The notes under the pieces: model-generated
Databases searched by the model: none
What the model saw: the letters and a program-made list of their open reading frames with translations, nothing else
What the model was told of the DNA's origin: nothing
Program-made: the position numbers and the translations under genes
From: Pyrocephalus nanus
Taxonomy: Eukaryota > Chordata > Aves > Passeriformes > Tyrannidae
Direction: 5' to 3'
Length of the DNA: 64,000 nt
NCBI GenBank assembly: GCA_038380795.1
Contig: CM076270.1
Span: forward strand, 17,433,501 to 17,497,500
Shown here: positions 13,901 through 25,409 of the stretch, piece after piece
How the letters are laid out: each line of letters starts with the position of its first letter
Numbering within the stretch: position 1 is the stretch's first letter

Positions 13901-16900
13901 CATTGCCTGACAGGTGGTACATTCTTGCTTCCTGGAGCAAAGGAAAGACATCTGGACACTGTCTAATGAGCTGATCGGCTTCAACAGTCTCTACGAAGTA
14001 CCAAGGGTCCAGCAGGGGAAGCCGGACGTTCTCCAGCACGTACGGCAGGAGGGAAAACCTTTCCGCCTCCTTGTAGCGCACCCAGTTCATCACAGTCTCG
14101 AACACCTGCGCCTCCTCCGTCACGTACAGGTCGTCACTCTTGAGCGTGCTGCACAGGATGTCGGCCGGCAGCTCCAGGAACTCCTCGTAGTTCAGGACCT
14201 GGGTGAAGTTCTGGATGATGTAGTTCTGCACTTGCTGTTTCAGGCTGTGCAGGGAGTGGGCATCAGCCAACCTCAGGATGCCAACGCAGTTCTCCGGCTG
14301 GAGGGCCTCGGTGAGGAAACTGGCACAAGCATCCACCATGCGAAGGAACTGGGGGCAGAAAAAGCATGTTTAAGCCCAGAGTGGTTACTGTCTGGCTGTA
14401 TCACAGGAAAGCTATGGAGTTCAGGGCTGGATCCCAACCACCCATGCTCTCTATACAGAGAAGAGCTGAGAGAGACAAGAATTAGGCCATGTGAGGCAGG
14501 GTATCTCCCAGAGTGTCTGCAGTATGAAATGAGAATGTCTTCCTCCTCTGTTTTTTCTCCCTCGGCATCCATATTGCTCCTTTTTCCTCTTGCAGGGTGC
14601 AGAGGACCTGTGATAGTCATGATTTTTATTTGTTTCACAAGGGGGTTTTCTTACGTTCCCTTTCTCTCCAGGAGATCTCAAAGCACTGGCAATCGTGGAG
14701 TTACAAAGCACAGATAAGATCCCCAGGCTTCCAGTGTCCTTACCCTGCTTTAGCAGCCCAGACCAACTAGAATGGAGTCTGGTTGTGGCATGCAGGTGGC
14801 TCCACTGTCTGCATTTATGTTCCCACCATCAAAACTCTGTGTGTCTGAGGTCCTGTGAGAGTGGTGCAAAATGAGTGCTGAGGTCTGGGAGTTTGGACCA
14901 GAGTGCTGCCTCCAAAGAGGGCATGGGCAGCTGTCCTGAACTGGGGTCAGAGGCAGGAAGAGATTGGCCATCAGCAAATCTTTGAGTTGCCTGACAGCCA
15001 GGGTTGTCTGGCCAGAGTCTTCTTGGGGGCAGCCCTTTGGAGGTTCTAGTGAACTTTGTTTTCCTTGTCATCACCACTGGCTGAGAAAATACGATGTGCA
15101 TTTTACACAGAATGTGCTTAATGGAAGAACTGGCTGTGTTTGCATTCAGTGGGGCAGCACAACCACTCTCATGAATTTCCTTGCCACAATAACCCCGCCT
15201 GAGGGTCCCAAATGTGCAGATCCTGGGCCAGAGATGTCTGTGGGGCATTTGCCATGAACTGTGATCTGAGCTGGATTGCTAGCTGTTAATCAGGAACTGG
15301 GAAACAGTTTTGAGTAGAACTGATAAGTTACAATCCTTCATCCTGGGTTTTCCATCACCTCCATGATATCAGATATGGATACAGCATCAGTACTTTATGG
15401 TGGTTTTGTCAGTGAACAGTGCAAACAGCAAATACAGAAAGATGGGTCAGAGCTGATGCTGTGCGTTGCCATCTGTGCTTTTTGGGTCTTCTTTCCATCC
15501 AGCATCAGCAAGCAAACTATTTTAACTCATTCTGTCTCACTGGGGAAAATTGCACAACAGTAATTTAGGGACAAAGAGGAAGCGAAACATTTTTGAGCAC
15601 TGTAGTATGTAGATTTGTTTCAGTAATTAGAGTAGAACCTTCCAGACCCGTCTGTGTCGTGTTGACACATTTAGACTGTTTATCAGAGCTGAGCGATGGC
15701 AGACGCCGTGTACAGTCTGCCTGGTTCCTGTTTTACATTTAGATGTGGTCAAGAGTTTAGAGAAATGCAACTGACTGATGAGCAGGGGTATGTGAGGTCT
15801 CAGAACGTGTTGCTGCTGTTATGATATAAATACGCTGGTGGCACGCGGTGGCACCGCGGTGGAGCTCAGTGAGCCCTCAGTGCCGACCATGTTCACCTCG
15901 CCCGTTCTCTGGCCTAGCACAAGGCAAGCACTTTGAACTCACCAGTGCCCTTCCCTGAGGATCTGCCACCAGGTAATCCTCATGCCTGAGGCAGGTTAAG
16001 CATTAGCCCCATTAAGCTTATTAGGCGTAAGCATTAAAGGTTGTCAGTAATGAGATGCAAAGAAAACAAACCTAGGATTTGCCAAGGTCACTCATCAAGT
16101 CATCCACAACTCTGGGAATAGACCCCAAAACAATGTTCTCACCAGCCCACAGCAAACCACTGTAGAGTGCTCTAATTATTTATACACGGCTCGTTATGAG
16201 CCATTCCCAGGAGGTGACACCAGAGGGTTTTCTCCTGGGAGGAGCACACTGGTCCAACGGCCAGCAGGCCCCACTAACCACACTGGGGAGCTGCTTGTGG
16301 CCAGGCAAATGCAGAACTGTGAGGTGTGGGTGTGAGAAACAGCCATGCTGAGGACTTAACCAAGGAGGTTGGGCTGCTTGGGAGCATGTCAAGGCAGGAC
16401 TTTCCCTGGCTGCTGCTCCTCATCTCTGTGCTGCACGGTCTCCCCACTACTCCCTTCACTTAAAGACAAAATTCCCCCCAAAACTCCCCCAAAACTTGCT
16501 GGGCATACGTCAGTCAGTCCCAGGAGAGCAGGTGACTCAGGAGAGCACCAGAAAGAAGACTTCTCTAAGCCTCTGCTTCATCTGCTCTGATTAGTCCGGC
16601 AGAGCTCTGAATTTTCTTCTTGCCCTCTGCGAGTACCCCTCCTAATGCCACCCCAGGCACTTGAAAAGCCCTGTTCCCTGGGAACAGTTTCTTCAATAAG
16701 TGAGTCTTTCTCTTAATACCCATTTGAATCCAGGTTCTTACTTGCTAGAGACATCCCATATGCTTACTTGGCCTCTACTTGGCCTTCTCCCTGAATAATA
16801 GAATTTATTCTCCCCATTTAAGTCCTCGCTTGTCCCAGCTTTGATTCAATGGTCCAGTGTAAGCGGTGCCAGCAGCCCTGCCTCCTGCTAGAATCCCTAG

Positions 16901-19900
16901 AAAGGGAAGGGAACGGTGGCTAAAAGGGCTCTTATTCATAATCTCTCTCTGTATGCAGGACACTTCAAGGTCGATCCTGCCCCCCGCAGCTGTTGGGCCC
17001 CAAACAGCCTCTCTGCTGTGGCTGCAAGGACAGCCCGGCCAGGCCCAGCAGTGACACCTGAGCCACCCAGGCTGGAGGTGCACAGCCACCCTGGCTGACG
17101 GCTTTCTGAGCCTGGAGCCCATCTCCCACCTGGAGCTGCCCCGAGCCCTTCCTTAGCAAGTCGTGCCCCCTGGTCGGGCAGGGCCAGCACTGCACGGTGG
17201 CTGTGCTGCTGCTGGCACTGTCCTGGGACAGCCACCCTGACTGGTGGCAGGGTCAGATATTCATAAGGTGTTTTCCTTAGAGTGTCTTGTTCATAGAAAG
17301 TGGATTAACAGAGGGCTGAGAGGTGCTTTGGGAGTCAGTAAGGCCATCAGGCACATGAGGCTGGTGGTGCTTCAGCTGTGCCCTGAGGGCAGAGCAGACC
17401 TGCTCTGCTTAGATAAGGGAGTTCCAAGGACATCCTCAGCTCTTCCCTCTGCATATGGTATTTCCATGGCAGTGGGCATCACAGCCCTTGGCAACAATAC
17501 TGTTTCTTTTTCATCTGTTCAGGAGCTTGCTTCCCTCCCACCACCTCTTTGCTTCCACTACAGCAGCTGATGTGGTCCCTCACCCAAACCCTGCTGAGGG
17601 AATGGGGTAACACAGAGGTTCCCGGAGGGGAAGGAGGGGTGCAGACAGGTCTGAAGATTGATGTTGAGTTATGGTGGGGGAAGCAGAGCTCTCTGCCATG
17701 GCCCTGAGAAGCAGCTGAGACCTTGGCCCTACCCAGAGGTGAAAGGATGAGCAGCTCTGCAGGCAGTTGTGGGTGGCAGAGGGTGTTGGGCTGACCCAGG
17801 GTGGGCACCAGCCTCGCAAGCACAGTGGCTGGGCAGCCACCAGCCCACACAGAGGAGGTGACTACTGAACTCATGTTGCAACTGTGCTTTGGGTGGAAAA
17901 AATTTGTCTGGGTCACTTGAGGGTGAGGCTTAGCTGTTCAGCAGCTCCCTGTTCCAAACCCTTCACCTGCTTCCCCCAGGAGGAAAGCGCACTCCAGCAG
18001 GGATATCTGCTCTCTCCAAATAGCCTTCCACTCCTTCCTGCTGTCAGCTCTGACTGCATTTGGTCAAAGCTTATTGAAAGGGGGTAAGGAAAGAAATCAT
18101 TACAGAAAGCTTTTTCAAAAATAGTTTCTAGAGAAAAGAGGATTATCTATATTGGAATATCTATATTGAAATATCTGGAACTGCGCAAGTAATTTCTTCT
18201 TTGGTTCATTGCCAAGTCTGTGAAATTAAAAACAGGCACTACCACAAGTTGTTGCTAGTCAGATAAAAGCGTTCTATTTGGAATTTGGATTTCTCACGTG
18301 CCATTAATTGGAAAGAATTTCCCAAACAAAAATGTGACAATAAATTTCATAAGTAATCTTCTCAGCTGTGGATATACAGAAATGAAACATTTGATTCTTT
18401 CAATTCACTCTTTGTTCAGCAAAAATGACAGAGACAAGCTAGCAGAACACAAGTTCTGCCAGCTTGATTTAGTAGATTACTAAAGATTTAGTAGTTACTA
18501 AATCTTTTTTACACAAATGAAAAAACACATTTTCAGCCCAAACCCTCATGTTTATTACATGAGGTTTTAAGGCCTTATAAATCTTGACAGAATCCAAGAT
18601 GATTGCAGTAAGATTTGGGATTGCTGCTTTTAGCTGAGCATTCCTGATTTTCTAAGTTTTTCTATTTTTTTCTTGTTTACACTCCTTACTTATGGCACCT
18701 TAAGGATTTTATCATTACTCTAACAGGGTTTCATAGTTTTCTTAAAGCACTAGACTTGTGAATCAAATTTACTCTAAGTTTTAATGAAAAGTAGGTAAGA
18801 GAAATGAGAAAAAGTAAGTTTACACTTTTGATAGTTTCAGAAGAAAAAAAAAAAAAAAAGAACAAAAAAATGAGGAATGATCCTAAGGAAAAAGGGTTCA
18901 GAAGAAAACCAAAAACAAGACACAAAAGTGTCCTGAAAATGAACCAAAAGTAACCATTGAATGCTACGAGTTGGCAGTGTTGGTCTGCTGAAAGCGTCAG
19001 TGAGTTACTGCACTGTGGGCCCAGGCAACATTAGAGCTGCCCCACCTTTGCCAAGTTACCTTGGGGAGCACTTTGGGATGACTTTCCCTTCTCTCCCCAC
19101 AGCAAATACCAGCTCCCATTACCCCAAAGGCCACAGGTTCATTGCACAGAATCCCAGAATCATTTAGGTTGGAAAAGACCTCTAAGTTCATCGAGTTCAA
19201 ACATTGACCCTCCGCCAAGCACACCACCAAACCCTGTCCACAAATACCACATCTACACGTCTTTTAAATCCCTCCAGGGATGGTGACTCCACCACTGCCC
19301 TGGGCAGCCTGTGCCAGTGCTTGAGAACTCTTTCAGCCAATAAATTTTTCTCAGTATCCAGTCTAAACCTCCTCTGGGCAACCTGAGATAACATCCTCTT
19401 GTGCTATCACTCTTTGCTTGGGAGAAGAGACTGACCCCACCAGGCTACAACCTTCTTTCAGGTACTTCTAGAGAGCGATAAGGTCCCCCCTGAGCCTCAT
19501 TTTCACAAAACTGAACACCCCCCAGCTCCCTCAGCCACTCCTCATATGACTTGTGCTCTAGAAAGAAGAGTTCTAGAATTCCAGAGCAAAATTCCCATGT
19601 CAGATTTAGGAATCTGAAGTCCATAACGAACCACGATGATTTATGGAGTTGGATGTTTCTTGGCTTCCTTAATGAGAGGACTGGACACACACACACATTG
19701 GCACTGGGCATGTTCTGTTGGTTACAATTTGTTGGCAATTTGCAGCGTGGGACCAGGGACTGCAATTTGTTAGACCTCGCAGGTGATTTACAGGACACGT
19801 GAATACCTTGTGGACCACAGGCTGAGTAATACTACTCAAGTCTGGCTTCCCACAAGTCCCAGGTAATGACTAAAAGCCTTTACATCACGAGTTCACCAAG

Positions 19901-22900
19901 GAGGATGCTAACTTTGGCTGGGCAAGACTCCATCCCAAGGCAGTGGAGAGGGAGAGGCAAAGTTACCTTCCTGCTCTGGCCAGCCATGCCAGCCACTGCC
20001 CACTAACTCTTCTGGGCTGGAGGGTGACCTGAACCTTGGGGAGCACAGGAATCAGCACATGGGAACAGCTTTTGGAGGCAGAGCCTGGCTCTTGGCCAGT
20101 TTGCATGGCACCCAGCACAGCAGCATTCCAGCACATGGCTGGCTGCCACTGCCACTTTTTACCACAGTGAAGTAAATATGAAGCAAAAACCCCACGAAAT
20201 CAGAGAAGTTTGCAGTGTGTTAAGCAGGGTAAGACGTGGTGTTGCCAGAGCAGCAAGACTGCATCTGAGTTCTCTGTACCTGAAAGAGGCTGGCGGCTTC
20301 CAAGACTTTCTGTACGTTTTGCTTTGTGATGAGCATCTTGCTGGTGTAGGTGTAGTCCAAGAGTATATTCATGGTTTCTGCATCAACTCCTTTAAGTATG
20401 ATCTTCTCTTCATATTTCTCTCTTAAATCATTGCAGAACATGGCCCTGAAAAGAAAGACATTTATCTTTTACTGCTTCCCAACCAGGATGAGGCATTCTA
20501 AAAACATTTGGCTACAAAGATTTCAACACAGAATGCTCTGATTGCTTCATACTTTATGCAATTATTGCATAGAAAACAAGGAAAATCTTTTTGTTGCCTT
20601 CATACCTCTGTACTCGTGAGTTTGATACGGGTTACACACGTGATGGATACAATAGCCCTAGGGCTCCATGGCAGAAAAGGCAGCTGGGACCTTCCTCGTG
20701 CCTGGAGTGATGCTGTGGAGCAGTTGGGATGTCTCACCTGCTGGCCTCTTACAGACTCTTTCTGTTTCTAGTACAAGTCCAGCTCATTAAGCCCCTGGCA
20801 TTTTCCACACTTCATTAACACTTGGATTTTTTCCCAATTAAGAGGCTGACTTTTCCTCTGCTAAATTTTGGAAGCTTCTGGTAGCATTGTAGAGCTGGTA
20901 CCTCTTGACTAGAGAAGCACTTGAAGAATCATGAATTGGAACTGCTGTTAGCCAGAAAGTGCAGTGATTTCATGCACGCTGGTGCCACCTCTTCTTTGGT
21001 GGATAATACTGCATTTGAGAGGTGACAACCACACACACCTTTGGCTCGAGTCAGACTTCATGTGGGAATCAGAAATTCTCCAAGAGCTGTTTAAATCCAC
21101 TTTGCATTGTGGCAGCTGTACAGCAAACACACCTGTCTTCCTCTGCATTTTCAACTCATAGTTTTTTGCTTTTACATAGGACTTTGATCAGCCCCATCTT
21201 GTTCACTGCACTCAGAGAATGAGGTGTCACATTGTTTGGAATCTGTCTCAACAGATCAGAATTGTGTGAGGCCACTTGTAACTGCATTGGTGAAAAACAT
21301 GTGCAGATCCAAAGTGTAATTAGAAGTGCTCTTTACCCTGCATACCCTTCTTTATTAGTCATGTACAATGTTGACAGGACAGTGCAACCTGGAAATGGCT
21401 GGAGGTCCCAACCCAAAGGCCATGCTTTTCTTGTAAAAGCAGTGCCAGAATAAAGCTGTCTGATTGACACATCTTACTGGAACCAAGATGTAAACAGGTT
21501 TGATTGCAAAGTAGTTAGGCATGGTGAATGGCAAATGGATGGAAGATACCAGCTGCTTCTTGCTATAAGAATTACCTGTTCCTTACCTCAGCAGAAATTT
21601 TATTGCAAGGTCTTAGACATCTCAGTGTATGGAACTGTCTTTTGGATAAAGAGACCTAACATTTGAGCAGGAAACTTGGGCAGAGAAGTTACTTGTCAGA
21701 AGAGTTGTTCAGCCAAAATTCTCATTTTCCCTCCACCCGTCTGAGCTCTTTAGAGATCTTTGGTTGACTGCTCTGCCCCATAGTCCAGGTTCTGCTACCA
21801 TGGAAAGCAGAGTATTTCTAAAGCATTAAGACAAAATGCTCCTTAACTTCAGCGACCACGAGACTGGGATTCACTTTGCTCCTCTCCCTCTGGCAGTGTG
21901 GAGTGGTGTATGTGGAAGGCCTGTGGGCAGGTGGCCATTTGAAAGCCGCAGTCCTCAGTACCCACTTCTCCCTGGGATGGGGGTTTCAGCACAGAGAGGG
22001 AGGTCTGCCCGGAACAGCCGTTCAGTGGCGCGGGATTGACGGGTGCCGGATGCTTCATCTGAGTGAGAAACAGGCCGGTGTAGGGTGCAGGTGTTGTCTG
22101 CTCTTCTTCCTTTCATCTCTTAAACTGGTGGTGACTCCAGTCTTGTATTTAACCATCCCTGTCGGGGAGGTGAGAGTCTTCACTGCCGTCCTGGCAAGTC
22201 AGAAAGCTTGATGGGATCAGTTCGAGATCCCCAGTGCCTGTGCAAGGCTGCTCAGAAACCAGCCTGGGGATTCTGGTGGTGGCTTCCCACAGGGATCTGC
22301 TCAAAGTGCTGTCACCTCTCTGCATCCTAATCTTTGAAATGGTGTCAAGAGCTCCCATCCGCTCCCAGTTTCATGGGGTGTGGACTCCTGTAACATGGCT
22401 GCAACCTGCAGAAATCACACACCTGAAGCACCCTGCTCTTCCGTCAGTACTCCTCTCTAGAATGTGGCAGGGCTGAAAAGGGCAGTGCTACACAGGAGAG
22501 CTGATCCCGTGACCTTCCTTCTGATAAAATGGAGTGATCTTCATTCCCATCCTGACCAGAGGGAACATCCAACACCGCTCAGGCTGATCAGGCTGAGCTT
22601 CTCTCCTAGGGATTAAAATGCTGCTTCTGAACCTTTCTGCACTTACCCTCAGGAGGCTCTAAATCCTTCAGATGAGGCTACTAATTTCATGGGTTTCCCC
22701 AGTTCTTGTCCCTGTGTAATTCCAAACTACACCTTTGAATCAACATATACTCTAAGAAACGCACATGAAGTGAGAGTCCAGCACCAAATTTAGAAGCCTA
22801 AAAATGGGTAAATTTAGAAAAAACAGGAAGAATTCTCAACAAAATCAGTGGAGGATTAGTTTGTGAAGTGCTTTTTAAGCATCCACCCACACTGGAGTGC

Positions 22901-25387
22901 TTGTGCTTGGAAATATAAACCTGACTTCAAACAACCACTTTGGATTTTGAGGATGCTCCAGAAAATATAACTTCAACCTCTCCCAGCCCCATTCTCCCAT
23001 TACCCTGTGCAGTGCAGGAGTTAAAAACTACTGCTCCACCTTGGTCAGCTCATGTTTCTTTTCTCTGCTTTATTACCATCCTCAAGTCAAACGGAGAGTT
23101 AATGCTTTTATGCCTACAGATGCAGGACATGTCGCAGGAACTAGTGTATCTACTCTCAGGCAGTGCTGAAGAAAGGACTAGAGGTTGTCAGCTTGGTTTA
23201 ACTGTTTCTCAGTCAGCTGCTGGGCATTGCCTGTGCTGTGGCACCCAATGCTCAGGAAGGGGGTTGTGTAACTTAACTGTTGCAGGGGAATCAAGCCCAT
23301 GACTCACTGGGTCCCTTTGCTTTGCTCTTGTGGTGGCTGTTAGAGGCTCTGTAATGGCACGGAAAGTACTCACAGGAATAGTGGGATTAAAGAATTCCCT
23401 CTTTCTTTGGGCCCGTGCAGCTTCCAGTGAGTTAAGGCAAGATGAAAGAAGCTCAGTTCCCTGCAGACTTGTGTCCTCTTTTCCCTCTTCACAGTAAACT
23501 CAGCTTCCCCTTCCTGAGCCCTCCATTCTCCCTGGTTATTCCTCTCCTACTCATGGTGTGTCCCTCCCAGGAAGCTCAGCTCTGTGTCTGGCAGAGTGGG
23601 GGCAGCGTGCGTTTTGGCTGGCTCAGATCGCTCTGTGTGTTGGCTGTCCAGGACACTGCTCCTTGCCCAGCAGGGCCCCCTGGGGTCCCAGGGCCAGCAC
23701 CTTTCTTCTCCTTGCTGCAGGTTTCTGTCAAACTTGTGTGAACTTCAGCTGTGAGATTTCCATCCTCAGCCAAACGTGATTGAAACTGACCCAGAGAGCG
23801 GTGACAAGAGAGGCACTGACAGCGATGTAACAAATCTCCACTCTGTGGGAGGCCAGGCCAAACAGAAGCACCCAGGGGGGCAGACCCTACACACTTGTGC
23901 AATTACCTTGGGATGAGATGACCTCCAGCCAGGTATCCCACTTCATTGCAAAGGACAGGCTCTAGCTCAGGGCTCAGTGGAAAACCGGCCAATAACTGTT
24001 ATCATAAAACTATCTTTTACCTGTGAAGTCCTTCTGATTGCAGCACTTTTGCTCATAATGGAATTGTGGGTTTTTTTCAAAGTATCATTATGATAATTCT
24101 GATTTTAATTTGTATATCTGCTCTCCTTTTTGCATCCAATGCTGGCAAGAAATATTTGAGCATCACTGCTTTTAGTTGTACATCTTCTCATATGCAATAA
24201 ATGCAGTTTCTTTGTAGAAATAATACCTGTTTCCAAATATTCACAGACATAATCTCTCTTCTAGATTATAAAAACAGAAACGTTCTTCCAGGCACTACCA
24301 GCAAAGCTTACCAGACTCCATTAAAATTAGCTTTCTGCTCATGTCACAAGTGGTCACAGGTTCTTTTTTTCTCGTGTTTCCTCTGTAGCTATTCAGTCAT
24401 CTGACCACTTTAGCAGTAAAAGAAAGAAAGAAAAAAAAATCCCAGCCATGCAAATGTGATTGTTTAAATGAGAATGGAAAATCTGTGTTAAAACCGATAC
24501 CGAGTTCCTCTGTATGTCTAAAATTTGTCCTTGCTGGCCAGTTGTCTCAGATAGACTAACTATTGTAGTGAAAGAATGAAAAATTCAAGAGGACTAGAAG
24601 GAGAGGGTGAAATGGTAAAATTGCTTTCAAGGAAATATTTCCCATTGCAATTCAGTAACCCTAGGACAGAGGGAAAATTCCCTCTCCTTCCTCCCTAACA
24701 ATTTTATGCAATATATATTCTTACCCCTCAGTGGTAATAAAAAATTAGCAAGTTCCACAAACCCACTCCTATTTCAATAAAAATGCCCTGTGATCTGAAT
24801 GGATGTTCCTCTTTGCCCAAATCCCAAAAGGACAATTCAAGAGGCTAAAGATATTTGGCTAAAACACCCTTTTCTCATCCACTTATCTGCCAACCTTCTC
24901 CTTTTTTTTTTTTTTTGCGTGCTGGTATCAGATCTCCAGCAAATCCACAACCTGGCACCTGTCTTATTAAAGTCTCCAAGCTTAAAAAATGAGCTGAAAG
25001 ATGTAAGGAATTAGAGGCTCGCTGCAAATTAGCGGAGCTTAGCACCCAGTTTACGCTCCTTGGAGAGCTACAGTTCAAGTCTAAGAAGCGAAGTAAGTTT
25101 AGTGGGTATGTTTGTGATGAGCCCTACCTGAAATAATTGCTTGCTGCAGCAAGGACCACGCGGTGACAGGAGAATTCCCTGCTGTCCACGCACAGGATGA
25201 CATCCGTCAGGGAATTTTCAAGCCGAAGGTTCTCCAGGCCGTTTTGGAGCACCAGAGAGAGACCCGTATCATCAAACTTGACCCTTTCACTGCTCGAGAC
25301 TTCCACCAGGTCCCCCATTTTCGTCGAGCACTCATTGTCCAAAGAGATCTCGGGCTCCTCAGAGCTCTTCTCCAGCGTGTCCCCCAT
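4674..25387 (-). CDS. KLHL6: KLHL6, BTB-BACK-Kelch CUL3 adaptor (7 coding exons, 610 aa)
   Basis: Joining 25387-25128, 20445-20280, 14348-13899, 11784-11547, 8560-8358, 7447-7234 and 4975-4674 gives one open frame of 611 codons including the stop. Every junction is GT-AG and in phase. The protein has a BTB domain at about residues 59-126 ([19 protein letters not shown]), a BACK domain at about 161-263, and six Kelch blades from about 307 marked by double glycines ([44 protein letters not shown]). It matches human KLHL6 (621 aa) almost throughout. The 11-residue difference is explained by the start: an in-frame TGA lies six codons before the ATG, so translation begins at the methionine equivalent to human codon 12. 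The family recruits substrates to CUL3-RING E3 ligases; KLHL6 is known from germinal-centre B cells and targets Roquin-2. Orthology is firm; function in this bird is inferred. Confidence 0.97.
5697..5972 (-). mobile_element. CR1 LINE fragment (KLHL6 intron 6)
   Basis: The plus strand reads agttggaaaggacctctggagatcatccagtcc and later ctgcccagggaggtcg-type and gggcaccactgaaaag-type phrases of the CR1 3' region, in reverse orientation. The terminal octamers are eroded. About 275 bp, 5'-truncated, non-coding. Confidence 0.85.
6467..6502. repeat. TG/TA dinucleotide microsatellite (KLHL6 intron 6)
   Basis: Alternating tg and ta units, interrupted, including tatatatatata. Confidence 0.8.
7234..7447 (-). 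CDS. KLHL6: KLHL6 coding exon 6 (Kelch blades 3-5)
   Basis: The exon is 214 nt and encodes [18 protein letters not shown] through HIYVVG. The acceptor is tatggtccccag and the donor is gtaagt after GTG GTG G, so it ends in phase 1. It includes the [19 protein letters not shown] blade motif. Confidence 0.95.
7448..8357 (-). other. KLHL6 intron 5
   Basis: 910 bp, GT-AG, AT-rich, nothing else recognised. Confidence 0.9.
8358..8560 (-). CDS. KLHL6: KLHL6 coding exon 5 (Kelch blades 2-3)
   Basis: The exon is 203 nt and encodes [12 protein letters not shown] through HNCWSE. The acceptor is actgcag and the donor is gtaaga. It spans the joint between blades 2 and 3 ([19 protein letters not shown]) without interruption. 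KLHL24 has an intron at this point, directly before the equivalent valine. Confidence 0.95.
8561..11546 (-). other. KLHL6 intron 4
   Basis: 2986 bp, GT-AG. Contains the polypurine tract at 10111-10347; otherwise nothing recognised. Confidence 0.9.
10111..10347 (+). repeat. Polypurine-rich tract (KLHL6 intron 4)
   Basis: About 240 bp are dominated by A and G on the plus strand (gggaagggc, aaaggagaaagataaagagg, gagaaggaggaaagagaac). It is therefore a polypyrimidine stretch in KLHL6 pre-mRNA. No reading frame of interest. Confidence 0.7.
11547..11784 (-). CDS. KLHL6: KLHL6 coding exon 4 (Kelch blade 1)
   Basis: The exon is 238 nt and encodes from [13 protein letters not shown] to EVYISG; it ends one base into a glycine codon (TCG G|gtaagg). 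It contains the first Kelch double glycine (MIIGGC) and the KLHL6-specific stretch [13 protein letters not shown]. Confidence 0.95.
11785..13898 (-). other. KLHL6 intron 3
   Basis: 2114 bp, GT-AG. A 188-codon plus-strand frame at 12549-13115 has no recognisable similarity and no splice or promoter support. Confidence 0.9.
13899..14348 (-). CDS. KLHL6: KLHL6 coding exon 3 (BACK domain)
   Basis: The exon is 450 nt and encodes residues 143-292, from [12 protein letters not shown] to YHLSGNE. It has a pyrimidine-rich acceptor ending in cccccag and a consensus donor gtgagt, and is phase 0 at both ends. It carries the 3-box/BACK region ([15 protein letters not shown]) that shapes the CUL3-binding cleft. 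Confidence 0.96.
18145..18178. repeat. 14-bp tandem repeat, about 2.4 copies
   Basis: Two adjacent copies of atctatattgraat, followed by a partial third, in KLHL6 intron 2. Confidence 0.6.
18435..18507. repeat. Cluster of three inverted repeats (KLHL6 intron 2)
   Basis: Arms 18435-18448 and 18453-18466 pair over 14 bp with one mismatch and a 4-base loop. 18468-18484 is a 7-bp inverted repeat with a 3-base loop. 18482-18493 pairs perfectly with 18496-18507 over 12 bp with a 2-base loop. All three lie within 73 bp. Confidence 0.75.
18844..18859. repeat. Poly-A run (KLHL6 intron 2)
   Basis: A homopolymer of 16 or so A residues in an A-rich neighbourhood; no associated retrotransposon was recognised. 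Confidence 0.8.
19146..19563 (-). mobile_element. CR1 LINE fragment (KLHL6 intron 2)
   Basis: It starts acagaatcccagaatcattt and continues ggttggaaaagacctct, then through the usual CR1 3' coding-end and UTR phrases (accactgccctgggcagcc, cagctccctcagccactcct). About 418 bp in reverse orientation, 5'-truncated. Confidence 0.92.
20280..20445 (-). CDS. KLHL6: KLHL6 coding exon 2 (BTB second half)
   Basis: The exon is 166 nt and encodes residues 87-142 ([19 protein letters not shown] through EAASLFQ). The acceptor is tctttcttttcag and the donor is gtacag directly after CAG, so it ends in phase 0. It completes the BTB fold used for dimerisation and CUL3 binding. Confidence 0.96.
20446..25127 (-). 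other. KLHL6 intron 1
   Basis: 4682 bp, GT-AG, separating the two halves of the BTB domain. Only a poly-T run is notable. Confidence 0.9.
24901..24916. repeat. Poly-T run (KLHL6 intron 1)
   Basis: A homopolymer of about 16 T residues, 200 bp from the exon 1 donor. Confidence 0.8.
25128..25387 (-). CDS. KLHL6: KLHL6 coding exon 1 (start and first half of BTB)
   Basis: This exon encodes residues 1-86 plus two bases of codon 87. The ATG has A at -3 and G at +4. The exon ends TTC-AG before the donor gtaggg; the split codon AG|G is arginine in the conserved SNYFRAMF motif. The acidic N terminus ([13 protein letters not shown]) precedes the BTB core. Leu54 and Ser83 correspond to human Leu65 and Ser94. 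Confidence 0.96.
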
Positions 25388-25409
25388 TTTCTGGCCAGCC
25401 CCGTCTCAT
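25359..25409 (-). CDS. Overlapping uORF at the KLHL6 start (16 codons plus stop)
   Basis: An ATG at 25409-25407 lies 22 nt before the KLHL6 ATG in a different frame. It reads through the main start and ends at TGA 25361-25359. Its -3 base is A. If transcription begins upstream of it, it would compete with the main start. It is not a protein gene in its own right. Confidence 0.35.
   Translation of the reverse strand: MRRGWPENGGHAGEEL

Larger units (their letters stand above)
14349..20279 (-). other. KLHL6 intron 2
   Basis: 5931 bp, the largest KLHL6 intron, GT-AG. Contains the inverted-repeat cluster, the 14-bp tandem repeat, a poly-A run and a CR1 fragment. The part at about 16850-17240 is GC-richer but shows no gene. 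Confidence 0.9.

Noticed and set aside
13914..14717. 267-codon plus-strand frame opposite KLHL6 exon 3
   Set aside because: It is an antisense shadow of the BACK exon that runs on into intron sequence without any recognisable domain.
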